Assembly: GCA_013141055.1 (NCBI GenBank) | Contig: JABFRS010000001.1 | Span: forward strand, 1,674,001 to 1,738,000 | Direction: 5' to 3' | Length of the DNA stretch: 64,000 nt | Origin: Cyclobacteriaceae bacterium | GTDB lineage: Bacteria; Bacteroidota; Bacteroidia; Cytophagales; Cyclobacteriaceae | Shown: positions 51,587 to 59,846 of the stretch, one piece after another | Layout of the letters: every line of letters starts with the position of its first letter | Position numbering within the stretch: the first letter of the stretch is position 1 | Position numbers and translations under genes: made by a program | The notes under the pieces: generated by a model | The model's input: only the letters and a program-made list of their open reading frames with translations | Told to the model about the DNA's origin: nothing | The model's database searches: none

Positions 51587-52969
51587 ATGGAAATCAATTT
51601 TGATAGAATAAAAGTTCTTTTCGAGAGCCTGAAAAATATCGGGTTCCTGGGTAGACTTTTTAGTTGGGGAGAAGTAAAGAATCAGGTAATTGATGCTAGT
51701 GGGGATCTGCAAAAACTTATTTCCACAATCGAATCATTGCGCACAGAAAATTCAAAGCTTGAGAACTGGCTGAATCTGGAGAAGGCTTCGATCAAGGGAA
51801 ATCAGGATATGATCAACAGGCTTACCTCTGAAAATGGAAGCCTGAAAGGCGCAGAACAAAATCAAACAAAGCGCCTTGAGGAATTATTGAATCAGGTTAC
51901 CTCGCTGACAACTGAGAACAAGCAATACTTGAAACGGGGCCAGGATCTGAAGGATGAGTTGACGATAACAAAGGAAAAGTTAAACTCAGTAGAAAAAGAA
52001 GTCCGTGATCTTCGCGATGATAATTCTAAACTTAGAAAAGATGAAGAGTTCAGGAGACAAGATCATTCCAATGCGGTTTCTTCTTTAAAACAAATTCAGG
52101 AAAAATTTCAAAAAGACAGGGAGCGCGAACTGGATGACAAAAAGAATAATGAGATCCAGCGTCTCATGCGACAAAAAGAAACCTGGCTGAACCATGAAGA
52201 GAGAGTCAGCAATGCTATTCGTGCTGTCTGTTCAAAGCACACGGTTGAATATGTTGACAAAGTTCCCTTCAAAGGAGAACCTGATAACACGATCAAGATT
52301 ATTGACGAGTACGTGATCTTCGATGCGAAAAGTCCTGCCAGTGATGATCTTTCAAATTTTCCTTCATACCTAAAAAATCAAACTGAGTCTGTAAAAAAGT
52401 ACGCTAAAGAAGAAAATGTAAGAAGAGAAATTTTCCTTGTGGTCCCCACCAATACATTGGAGACGCTGGATAATTTCATTTATCGTTTACCGGATTACAC
52501 TGTTTACATCATATCATTGGATGCTTTAGAGCCGATCATTGTCAGCTTAAAGGCAATTGAGCAGTACGAATTTGCTCAGGAGTTGAGTCCTGAGGAACGT
52601 GATAACATTTGTCGTGTACTCGGGAAATTTGCTCACCTATCCAAAAGAAGAATTCAGATTGATGCATTCTTCGCAAAACAGTTTTTGGAATTGGTGTACC
52701 GTGGTGAGTCGGATCTGCCAAAAGATATTCTTGAAAGGGTTACAGAGTTTGAAAAATCAGAGAAGATAAATCCGCCAATTGAAAAAAGGGCGAAGCAGAT
52801 TAATTTGAAAGAGCTCGAAATTCAAACCACTGAATTAAATAATGATGCCAATTCAAAAGGTATTATTACAGAAAACTCAATGCTATCAAAAAGCATTGAT
52901 AGATTGCCCTTGTATACTTCCGATCTTGAAGATGGAGGCAGTGACGAACAAGGTCAGCTGTTTAAATGA
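51587..52969 (+). CDS. RmuC-like coiled-coil protein with a PD-(D/E)XK-type domain
   Basis: 460 residues. Residues about 35-205 are a long coiled coil (heptads in SIESLRTENSKLENWLNLEK, VEKEVRDLRDDNSKLRKDEE). Residues about 215-370 look like the RmuC nuclease-fold domain: VPFKGEPDNTIKIID, EYVIFDAKSPASDDL (the D..DxK core), VKKYAKEENVRREIFLVVPT and YVIDL-like YTVYIISLDAL. RmuC proteins are linked to recombination and, more recently, to phage or plasmid restriction. The C-terminal 90 residues are low-complexity and acidic. The assignment is from fold features and is less certain than for a classical RmuC. Confidence 0.65.
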   Translation: MEINFDRIKVLFESLKNIGFLGRLFSWGEVKNQVIDASGDLQKLISTIESLRTENSKLENWLNLEKASIKGNQDMINRLTSENGSLKGAEQNQTKRLEELLNQVTSLTTENKQYLKRGQDLKDELTITKEKLNSVEKEVRDLRDDNSKLRKDEEFRRQDHSNAVSSLKQIQEKFQKDRERELDDKKNNEIQRLMRQKETWLNHEERVSNAIRAVCSKHTVEYVDKVPFKGEPDNTIKIIDEYVIFDAKSPASDDLSNFPSYLKNQTESVKKYAKEENVRREIFLVVPTNTLETLDNFIYRLPDYTVYIISLDALEPIIVSLKAIEQYEFAQELSPEERDNICRVLGKFAHLSKRRIQIDAFFAKQFLELVYRGESDLPKDILERVTEFEKSEKINPPIEKRAKQINLKELEIQTTELNNDANSKGIITENSMLSKSIDRLPLYTSDLEDGGSDEQGQLFK

Positions 52970-53001
52970 CACCCAATTTTTCACCCAACTTATATAACAT
53001 C

Positions 53002-53352
53002 ATGAAAAAAGTATTTATCCTATTCGTGTTTGCTGCCATTTTTTACTCTTGCGCTCCTGGTCCCATCGGTTCCTGGAATTATTCTGTCACAGGTACTCCA
53101 CAAGGGGATTATAAAGGTGTAATGACCATAATGAAAACCGATAAAGGTTATGCAGCCAAGTTGGTCGGTGATACTGGTGAGGTGCCCTTTAATACATTCA
53201 GTTATGCATCCAAAACAAAAACAGCAACAGGTACCTTTGACTTCTCTGGTGTAAATCTGGATTTCAATTCAAAAGTGGATAAAGATGCCATGAAAGGGAG
53301 TCTTTCAACCAGTGGAATGGAGTTTCCCTTTGTAGCAACGAGAAAAAAGTAA
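53002..53352 (+). CDS. Small lipoprotein
   Basis: 116 residues from the ATG at 53002. An ATG at 52966 overlaps the previous stop but precedes the signal peptide by 12 residues, so it was not used. MKKVFILFVFAAIFYSC is a lipoprotein signal with its Cys at 17. The mature part is beta-rich: GPIGSWNYSVTGTPQGDYKG, GYAAKLVGDTGEVPFNTF, TGTFDFSGVNLDFNSKVD. It is similar in style to small Bacteroidota lipoproteins that report on solvent-exposed beta barrels. No function can be assigned. Confidence 0.72.
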   Translation: MKKVFILFVFAAIFYSCAPGPIGSWNYSVTGTPQGDYKGVMTIMKTDKGYAAKLVGDTGEVPFNTFSYASKTKTATGTFDFSGVNLDFNSKVDKDAMKGSLSTSGMEFPFVATRKK

Positions 53353-53367
53353 ATGACTTTCTTTTAG

Positions 53368-53742
53368 ATGAAACTGACTTCCGATAATAAGCTCAAAAAA
53401 TTAATTGTTGTAGGTGACCGCGTGTTGATCCGTCCAACAAAAGAATCTGACAGGACTGATAGCGGTCTTTATCTTCCGGCAAGCGTCCAGGAAAAAGAAA
53501 AAATCCAGAAGGGATATGTATTGAAGGTTGGCCCCGGATACCCACTGCCGATGCCAACCGACGAAGATGATGCCTGGAGAGGCAAAGAAGATTCTATAAA
53601 ATATTTACCACTTCAGGCACATGAGGGCGATCTGGCAATCTTTCTGCAAAAAGGTGCTATTGAGGTTATGTATGAGAACGAGAAATATTATATCGTACCA
53701 CAAGCCTCAATTTTGATGCTAGAGCGGGAGGAGGATTTATAA
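53368..53742 (+). CDS. Divergent GroES-like co-chaperonin
   Basis: The protein has 124 residues. The Cpn10 fold is shown by VVGDRVLIRPTKESDRTDSG, LYLPASVQEKEKIQKGYVLK, VGPGYPLP and EGDLAIFLQKGAIEVMYENE. It is longer than GroES (about 95) because of an acidic insert (DEDDAWRGKEDSIKYLP) near residue 60. No groEL follows. GroES-like proteins of this type occur in Bacteroidota next to small uncharacterised genes. Whether it binds GroEL is unknown. Its TAA shares a base with the next ATG. Confidence 0.82.
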   Translation: MKLTSDNKLKKLIVVGDRVLIRPTKESDRTDSGLYLPASVQEKEKIQKGYVLKVGPGYPLPMPTDEDDAWRGKEDSIKYLPLQAHEGDLAIFLQKGAIEVMYENEKYYIVPQASILMLEREEDL

Positions 53743-53951
53743 TGGCGGGGTTATCATTTGATGTGTTGCGTGTAGGAAAAAGATATAAGCTTGTTAACTA
53801 CGGAGACAAGTACGAGTTTGAAGTCGAAAGAATATTATCTAACGGAGATTTTTCTGTAAAAGATCTTATTACACTTGAGCGATATAAACTTAAGGACACG
53901 ATTAAATTTGGTAAGGGTAAAGATTTTGAATTAAGGGATCTGGAAGGTTAG
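53742..53951 (+). CDS. Small conserved-looking protein coupled to the GroES-like gene
   Basis: 69 residues, ATG overlapping the previous stop (TAATG), so translation is coupled. The sequence is beta-rich and charged: VLRVGKRYKLVNYGDKYEFE, VERILSNGDFSVKDLITLER, YKLKDTIKFGKGKDFELRD. It may be a small SH3-like barrel. I do not recognise a family, but the coupling suggests that it works with the GroES-like protein. Confidence 0.65.
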   Translation: MAGLSFDVLRVGKRYKLVNYGDKYEFEVERILSNGDFSVKDLITLERYKLKDTIKFGKGKDFELRDLEG

Positions 53952-53952
53952 A

Positions 53953-54147
53953 TCAGATTCTGGTTTTTACACTATCTGTTTTTCTGTAGAAGTAAATTAT
54001 CGATGATGGGATCAGCACAATTACCAAAAAGAATATTCCTGATAATGAAACTACTGTTGCTCCTCGCAGATGCAGCATTTTAAATAGCGCCCCAAATGCA
54101 AGCAACGTAGCGGTAACTACACAAACGATAATGACGAAGATTTTCAT
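53953..54147 (-). CDS. Two-helix membrane protein resembling the GldL N-terminus
   Basis: 64 residues with two membrane helices. The segment between them, FGALFKMLHLRGATVVSLSG, matches the FKxxHxxGA hairpin of the gliding/T9SS motor protein GldL, whose long cytoplasmic part is missing here. No gldKLMN genes are nearby. Such short GldL-like proteins are seen in Bacteroidota; function unknown. It converges with the preceding gene with one base between the stops. Confidence 0.65.
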   Translation of the reverse strand: MKIFVIIVCVVTATLLAFGALFKMLHLRGATVVSLSGIFFLVIVLIPSSIIYFYRKTDSVKTRI

Positions 54148-54190
54148 AAAATCAATTTAAGAAAATTTTAGGCGAAATTTGAAAATCAAT

Positions 54191-54219
54191 AAAGCCGACC
54201 CATGATACGGGTCGGCTTT
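54191..54219 (-). terminator. Terminator of the acyltransferase gene
   Basis: Perfect 11-bp stem AAAGCCGACCC/GGGTCGGCTTT with 7-base loop. T-rich tails (TTTATTGATTTT on the minus strand, TTTATTGTTT on the plus) make it potentially bidirectional; by position it serves the acyltransferase gene, which stops at 54239. Confidence 0.85.
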
Positions 54220-54238
54220 ATTGTTTATGGTTCCTCGT

Positions 54239-55396
54239 TCATTTTTCCTTTTTCTTCAATCCAAATAGAAACCTTCCTACATTATTACTTTGGATAAACA
54301 CTGCATAAAATAGTACGCAACTGAATAACGTCAGGAAACTGATTGAGAAGAATTTTGCCGCGATACTCCAGTCCAGCTGGCAGATGTAATAACCGATTGC
54401 TATAATGACCGTTTGATGGAGAATATAAAACGGGTACAATCCTTCGTTAAAATATTTCAACCATGGATGAGGTTTATTAAGATAGTGTTGACCATAAGCA
54501 ATGATTGTGATTACGGTAAACCAACTTACAAAAATTGCAACTACGTCGAAAGCCGTTTCCACCTGATCTATTGTTCCCGGAAGCTGAATGAGCTCTCTGA
54601 AATGGAAATAGATTATATAAAATGGAATAAGGCTGATCACGGCAGCAATTAAAAGATATTTTCTATTTATACCGATAGCTTCCCATAAATTCGGATTCGA
54701 ATAGCATAGAATTCCAAAAAGGAAAAAACAGAAATAAAAAACGAAGTAACCAAGATCTTTAAAATCATGTGTCTCATCAGGAAAATAAGGTCTTAAAATA
54801 ATCTGTGTTATCAAAATGATCGTCGATGGCACCAATAGAATGGTTACCGGGCGTGATAAAATCTGGTATGCCTTTTCCCTGAAGCCAGTAGATCGTTCTG
54901 AGCGCAGATAATTCAAAAAAGGAAGAGCCATCAACGAAAAAACCAGAAGATAGATAATGAACCAGAGATGATGCCAGCTGAAACTTCCTTTTGGATAGGG
55001 TTTAAAATCAAAAACGGTCTTATAAAAATCCCAATAGCCGTTATACTCACCGATATGCTCGTAATAAATCTGAGGAGGAACGATTACAAACATTCCAAAA
55101 ACGAGGGGAATAAAAAGTCGCTTGAAACGCTCCCCCGCAAATTGTTTTGGAGTTCTTTTGCCCAACGCCATGTATGTGCCCGCACCAGAGATAAAAAGAA
55201 GCAATGGCATTCTCCAGAAATGCAACCACACCATCCAGTAGTTGAAACTGACAGAGGTTTCTGCATTCTTTACATGCCACTCCCATTTATTAAACCACAT
55301 ACCTGTGTGGAAAAATAGAAGGATGACAATTGCGATGAGCCGCAGCCAGTCTAAATCGTGACGGCGGGTGGACAAGTCATTAGAATTAATGTTCAT
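54239..55396 (-). CDS. Acyltransferase family 3 membrane protein
   Basis: 385 residues from the ATG at 55396; an upstream extension of 31 residues overlaps the promoter region of the divergent gene and was dropped. About ten membrane helices. RRHDLDWLRLIAIVILLFFH carries the conserved Arg and His of helix 1, then WRMPLLLFISGAGTYMALGK and GLYPFYILHQTVIIAIGYY near the end. This group resembles OpgC/OafA-like enzymes that put acyl groups on glycans or glucans. The substrate is unknown. Divergent from the GNAT gene. Confidence 0.88.
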   Translation of the reverse strand: MNINSNDLSTRRHDLDWLRLIAIVILLFFHTGMWFNKWEWHVKNAETSVSFNYWMVWLHFWRMPLLLFISGAGTYMALGKRTPKQFAGERFKRLFIPLVFGMFVIVPPQIYYEHIGEYNGYWDFYKTVFDFKPYPKGSFSWHHLWFIIYLLVFSLMALPFLNYLRSERSTGFREKAYQILSRPVTILLVPSTIILITQIILRPYFPDETHDFKDLGYFVFYFCFFLFGILCYSNPNLWEAIGINRKYLLIAAVISLIPFYIIYFHFRELIQLPGTIDQVETAFDVVAIFVSWFTVITIIAYGQHYLNKPHPWLKYFNEGLYPFYILHQTVIIAIGYYICQLDWSIAAKFFSISFLTLFSCVLFYAVFIQSNNVGRFLFGLKKKEK

Positions 55397-55499
55397 ATGT
55401 AAATTTCTTTTTGTCAAAGAAACCTTCACGAAATACAAATTAATGCTGTTTTTATAAGTTAAAAGGCCGATTCTATAAAGTCGAACCAAAAACTGCTGC

Positions 55500-55507
55500 T
55501 ATCTTTG
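55500..55507 (+). promoter_or_regulatory. -7 element directly in front of the GNAT start
   Basis: TATCTTTG, four bases before the ATG at 55512; leaderless start predicted. No clear -33 TTG. Confidence 0.55.
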
Positions 55508-55511
55508 ATTT

Positions 55512-56027
55512 ATGCACTTCACAATTTCACCTGCTAACCTATCTGATGCTGCCGAACTCGACAGGCTGGTTAATGCTGCTTACCGTGGGGATAGTTCCCG
55601 ACAAGGCTGGACCACGGAAGCCGATCTTCTTGATGGCACACGAACTGAGATTTCGGTAATCGAGGAGACTCTTCGCAAACCAGGATCCATGATTCTTAAA
55701 TATGTAGAAGATGGAAAAATCCAGGGCTGCATGGAATTACGAAACGAAGGAGCAAAATTGTATTTAGGAATGCTGACCGTTCTTCCCAATCTACAGGGAA
55801 AAGGAATTGGAAAAGAGTTATTAAAGGCGGCTGAGACCGAAGCAAAAAAGCAAAATTGCAATTCGATTCATATGACTGTAATCTCAGTTCGAACAGAGCT
55901 TATCGATTGGTACGTGAGGCATGGCTATGAAAAAGGGGGACTGAAGCCTTTTAATATCCCTGATGATCGTTTCGGTTTACCGAAAAAACAACTGGAGTTC
56001 TTATCTCTGGAGAAGAAAATCGCTTAG
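55512..56027 (+). CDS. GNAT family N-acetyltransferase
   Basis: The protein has 171 residues. The acetyl-CoA site is YLGMLTVLPNLQGKGIGKEL (Q/RxxGxG/A) near residue 95, preceded by the strand GCMELRNEGAKL. The N-terminal ISPANLSDAAELDRLVNAAY and the late WYVRHGYEKGGLKPF fit the fold. The acceptor is unknown. It is transcribed alone from a predicted leaderless start and converges with the AraC regulator gene 6 bases from its stop. Confidence 0.9.
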   Translation: MHFTISPANLSDAAELDRLVNAAYRGDSSRQGWTTEADLLDGTRTEISVIEETLRKPGSMILKYVEDGKIQGCMELRNEGAKLYLGMLTVLPNLQGKGIGKELLKAAETEAKKQNCNSIHMTVISVRTELIDWYVRHGYEKGGLKPFNIPDDRFGLPKKQLEFLSLEKKIA

Positions 56028-56033
56028 TATCGA

Positions 56034-57179
56034 TCAGCTTGATCTAAACTCGCTCGGCGTCTTTCCGGTAAGCTTTTTAAAAACTGTATTAAAAGAAGAC
56101 TTTGAGTGATAGCCTACCTGCTCTGCAATTTCTTCTACTTTCAAATTCATTTTTTCTTTCAACAATCGCTTCGCTTCCTCAACCCGGTACTCTGCCAATA
56201 GTTCAAAAAAAGTCCTCTCCATCCTTTCATTAATGACCTGAGAGAGTAAATGAACTGAAATAGAGAGCCGCTGTGCCAGGTCAGGCAGTGAGAACATTGG
56301 CTGAAGAAATGGCTTTTCAGTTTCCATGACTAATTTTAACTTGATCAGAATACTTTGTGACTGATCCTCTGTCAGCGATGAGGTCTTATACTTCTGCTGT
56401 TCAAGGAGAATTGCAGGTTTAAAAAATCCGGAGTTTCGGATGACTGAAAAACTTGTGGTGTAAATAGTTATCGCAATAAATCCTGCAAAAATATGATCCC
56501 CGGTATCATCGGGATTATTAAGCTTGACGATCACAATAAAAACTACAGAAGAGAATAATTGAAATACATGCCATTGCAAAATTCTTAGCGTGCTGGATTT
56601 TGGCTTTAGAAAAGAGTCTTTTTTTCTTCGAAAGATCTTGTATGTTTCAACAAGGCAAAGAATAGCATAAATAAAAATGGAGGCTATTGTGATCTCTGTA
56701 ATAAAGTTTCGTATTCCCAATATGTCCGCGTCATAAGGATAATCAAAGTCCCTAAAAGAGAGCTCAGGATGATATGCGCCTAACCATGAATTGTACTTTG
56801 CATCCTCAGGTAAGATCAAAAACGGAATCAGGTAAAAGGCGTAAAGCACTGCAGGTAAAAGGTGGAGATAATCCACTTTTCGAATGGAACCTCTTATCAG
56901 GCTTATGATCATCAGGAAAGTAAAGGGACCTATCAAAAGAGAAAGCGGTTCCGAAAAATCAACCAAATAGAAACAATGAATGATGTAGCCGGTGTACATC
57001 AGGAATATTTCAAGAATGCAGCACGCTACCACAATCAGCAAAAAGCCATGAAATAAATTACTCTGAATTTTTCGATTCTCCTTTGACAAAAAGAAAAGGG
57101 AAAGGAACATTGCCTGAACAATTCCCAGAAATATAAATACCGCCCAGAGATCAATTCTGTAATGAACTACGCCACTCAT
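56034..57179 (-). CDS. Membrane-bound AraC family transcription regulator
   Basis: 381 residues from the ATG at 57179; a GTG 14 codons earlier is also in frame. Seven hydrophobic segments fill residues about 8-245, so the sensor part is in the membrane. The last 105 residues hold two helix-turn-helix units of AraC: LPDLAQRLSISVHLLSQVIN and VEEIAEQVGYHSKSSFNTVF, ending FKKLTGKTPSEFR. Such regulators sense a membrane or periplasmic signal and usually act on nearby genes. The divergent Xaa-Pro aminopeptidase/GH5/serine hydrolase operon (91 bases away) is the obvious candidate target. Confidence 0.9.
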   Translation of the reverse strand: MSGVVHYRIDLWAVFIFLGIVQAMFLSLFFLSKENRKIQSNLFHGFLLIVVACCILEIFLMYTGYIIHCFYLVDFSEPLSLLIGPFTFLMIISLIRGSIRKVDYLHLLPAVLYAFYLIPFLILPEDAKYNSWLGAYHPELSFRDFDYPYDADILGIRNFITEITIASIFIYAILCLVETYKIFRRKKDSFLKPKSSTLRILQWHVFQLFSSVVFIVIVKLNNPDDTGDHIFAGFIAITIYTTSFSVIRNSGFFKPAILLEQQKYKTSSLTEDQSQSILIKLKLVMETEKPFLQPMFSLPDLAQRLSISVHLLSQVINERMERTFFELLAEYRVEEAKRLLKEKMNLKVEEIAEQVGYHSKSSFNTVFKKLTGKTPSEFRSS

Positions 57180-57270
57180 ACTCAATTTTGGCCAACACCA
57201 AAGTAACCAAATTATATTCACGGCTTTTTGATATTTTTATCAAGATGTTATCCTTCTAAAATTCAGCAAT

Positions 57271-58728
57271 ATGCGCATACTCTGCACGCTTCTATTAATA
57301 ATCTCCTTCCTTACTTCTTTCAGTCAGAACTTGGATCTTCCAGCGGATTTTCTCACCAAGGATTTTCACAAGGAACGCAGGCAGAAACTTCGTGATGTGC
57401 TTCCTCCCAATTCAGTCGCAGTCGTTTTTGCCAATGCAGTTCGTAATCGGGCCAACGATGTAGACTACGGTTATCATCAGGATCCCAATTTTTTCTATCT
57501 GACAGGTTATCGTGAACCTGATGCAGTTCTCTTCATTTTCAAGGACAAGCAGACCTCATCAAACAGTACCAGTTACGATGAAATTCTATTCATCCAACCC
57601 CGCAATCAACTTGATGAGATGTGGACAGGAAGGCGTCTTGGAGAAGCCGGCGTAAAAGAAGTGCTGGGCTTTGAGCAAGCATTCAACAACAGCGAATTCA
57701 AACGCTACAATGTCGATTTCCAAAAATTCGATAAAATATTGTTCTATGATTTTCAGAATGATGTGCGAAATGATCCAAGGGATTCCTCAGACTTGTATGA
57801 TCTTATTGCACAATTCAAAACAAAAGTTCAGTATCCTGAAAACAATAAACTTACTGTAACACGTGAGTTGCAAAAGAACAATCTTGACACCAGAGGCTTG
57901 AAATCATTAATGGCCGGTCTGCGCGGAATTAAAACAAAAGAAGAACTGGAAATGATTCGCAAAGCAGTCTCCATTTCATGCATGGGGCAAGTTGAAGTAT
58001 TGAAAGCAATGAAACCGGGAATGTCAGAACGTGAAATTCAGGGCATACATGAATTTGTCTTTAAAAAATATGAAGCAGAAGATGTTGGATATCCATCCAT
58101 CGTGGGAGCAGGACATAATGGCTGTATTCTTCATTATGTTGATAACTATAAACCAATGATTTCAACCAAAGAACTTATTCTAATGGATCTCGGCGCTGAG
58201 TACCATGGATACACTGCTGACATCACCCGTACTTTTCCGGTCAGTGGAAAATTTTCTCCTGAACAAAAACAGATCTATGAGCTGGTGTTGAAAGCTCAGG
58301 AAGAGGCAATGAAGAGCTGCAAACCCGGAACGCCGATGTCAAAACTCACAATGATCTGTCAGGAGATTATTAATAAAGGACTTTTTGATTTGGGAATTAT
58401 TAAATCAATAACAGAAAGACATTTTTATTTTCCTCATGGAGTCTCTCATCATATCGGACTGGATGTTCATGACATTGGTGGTGGTGTGTTGGAAGAGAAT
58501 AATACCGTTACCATTGAACCTGGAATTTACATTCCGGATAATTCAAATTGTGATAAAAAATGGTGGGGAATTGCTGTGCGGATCGAGGATGATTACCTGA
58601 TCACGAAAGATGGTTATGAACATTTATCAGCTTCTGCACCCCGTACTGTTAAAGACATCGAAGCAATGATGAAGCTACCCAGTGCTCTCGACGATTTCTT
58701 ACTACCTTCATTAGATAAAAAGAACTAA
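57271..58728 (+). CDS. Secreted Xaa-Pro aminopeptidase (M24B)
   Basis: 485 residues with signal MRILCTLLLIISFLTSFSQ. The N-terminal aminopeptidase P domain (RRQKLRDVLPPNSVAVVFAN, PNFFYLTGYREPDAVL) spans about 25-180. The pita-bread domain carries all five metal ligands: two Asp in LMDLGAEYHGYTADITRTF, His in YFPHGVSHHIGLDVHD, Glu in VTIEPGIYIP and Glu in VRIEDDYLI. It removes an N-terminal residue before proline from peptides in the periplasm. First gene of a three-gene operon with GH5 (4 bases) and the serine hydrolase. Confidence 0.93.
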   Translation: MRILCTLLLIISFLTSFSQNLDLPADFLTKDFHKERRQKLRDVLPPNSVAVVFANAVRNRANDVDYGYHQDPNFFYLTGYREPDAVLFIFKDKQTSSNSTSYDEILFIQPRNQLDEMWTGRRLGEAGVKEVLGFEQAFNNSEFKRYNVDFQKFDKILFYDFQNDVRNDPRDSSDLYDLIAQFKTKVQYPENNKLTVTRELQKNNLDTRGLKSLMAGLRGIKTKEELEMIRKAVSISCMGQVEVLKAMKPGMSEREIQGIHEFVFKKYEAEDVGYPSIVGAGHNGCILHYVDNYKPMISTKELILMDLGAEYHGYTADITRTFPVSGKFSPEQKQIYELVLKAQEEAMKSCKPGTPMSKLTMICQEIINKGLFDLGIIKSITERHFYFPHGVSHHIGLDVHDIGGGVLEENNTVTIEPGIYIPDNSNCDKKWWGIAVRIEDDYLITKDGYEHLSASAPRTVKDIEAMMKLPSALDDFLLPSLDKKN

Positions 58729-58732
58729 TAAC

Positions 58733-59836
58733 ATGAAACGATCCATTCTCTTTTTTCTCCTGGCCCTTTGCAGTGTTTCATCATTTGCTCAACAAATGTG
58801 GACGGCCAATCAGGCCAATGCCTGGTATGCAGACCAACCCTGGCTGGTCGGTTGTAATTATATTCCTAACAATGCCATCAACGAACTTGAAATGTGGCAG
58901 GCCGAAACATGGGATCCCGCCACAATTGATCGTGAATTGGGGTGGGCTGAAAGCATTGGCATGAATACACTTCGCGTTTTTCTTCATGATCTTTTATGGC
59001 AACAGGATGCCGAAGGATTCAAGAAAAGACTCAATGAGTTTCTGGCCATTTGTGAAAAGCATCACATCCGTCCTATGCTTGTTTTGTTTGACAGCGTCTG
59101 GGATCCAAATCCAAAACTTGGAAAACAACGTGATCCAAAACCGGGGGTTCATAATTCAGGATGGGTGCAAAGTCCTGGAGCAGCAGCCTTGATGGATGAA
59201 AAGCAATATCCACGTCTGGAAGCATATGTAAAAGGTGTTGTGGGCACCTACGCAAATGACAAAAGAATTTTGTGCTGGGACATCTGGAATGAGCCGGATA
59301 ACGTGAATTCAAATAATTACGAGGATCCTAAAAACAAACTTGAATTTGTTGAGAAACTCCTTCCGAAAGCATTTGAATGGGCCCGCGCCGCAAAACCATC
59401 ACAGCCTTTAACATCAGGGGTATGGCAGATCAATTACAATGATTTTAAAGGACTTAATCCGATTGAAAAAATTCAATTAACTCAATCTGACATTATCAGT
59501 TTTCATAATTACGGAGATGCTCCAAGCTTTGAACAAAGCGTCAAGATGTTCAAAACCTATGGGAGACCAATGATGTGCACAGAATATCTCGCTCGCGGCA
59601 ACAACAGTAAATTCGAAACAATACTTCCTATTGGAAAAGAGAATAAAATCGCCATGTACAATTGGGGATTTGTGAAAGGCAAAACACAAACTGATCTTCC
59701 ATGGGATTCCTGGCAAAAGCCTTATGTCAATGGTCGAGTTCCTGCCGTGTGGCACCATGAAATCTTTTATGCAGATGGAAAGCCGTATCAGGAATCAGAA
59801 GTTCAGGTAATACGTTCTCTCACCGGAAAAAAATAA
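58733..59836 (+). CDS. Secreted glycoside hydrolase, family 5-like
   Basis: 367 residues with signal MKRSILFFLLALCSVSSFAQ. TIM-barrel clan A enzyme: IGMNTLRVFLHDLLWQQD, the acid/base Glu in CWDIWNEPDNVNSNNY near residue 185, IISFHNYGDAPSFEQ, and the nucleophile Glu in RPMMCTEYLARGNNSKF near 285. Retaining hydrolysis of a beta-linked glycan is likely. The exact subfamily (cellulase, mannanase or other) cannot be told, and no carbohydrate-binding domain is present. Lies 4 bases after the aminopeptidase gene. Confidence 0.87.
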   Translation: MKRSILFFLLALCSVSSFAQQMWTANQANAWYADQPWLVGCNYIPNNAINELEMWQAETWDPATIDRELGWAESIGMNTLRVFLHDLLWQQDAEGFKKRLNEFLAICEKHHIRPMLVLFDSVWDPNPKLGKQRDPKPGVHNSGWVQSPGAAALMDEKQYPRLEAYVKGVVGTYANDKRILCWDIWNEPDNVNSNNYEDPKNKLEFVEKLLPKAFEWARAAKPSQPLTSGVWQINYNDFKGLNPIEKIQLTQSDIISFHNYGDAPSFEQSVKMFKTYGRPMMCTEYLARGNNSKFETILPIGKENKIAMYNWGFVKGKTQTDLPWDSWQKPYVNGRVPAVWHHEIFYADGKPYQESEVQVIRSLTGKK

Positions 59837-59846
59837 CTCCTTGGTT

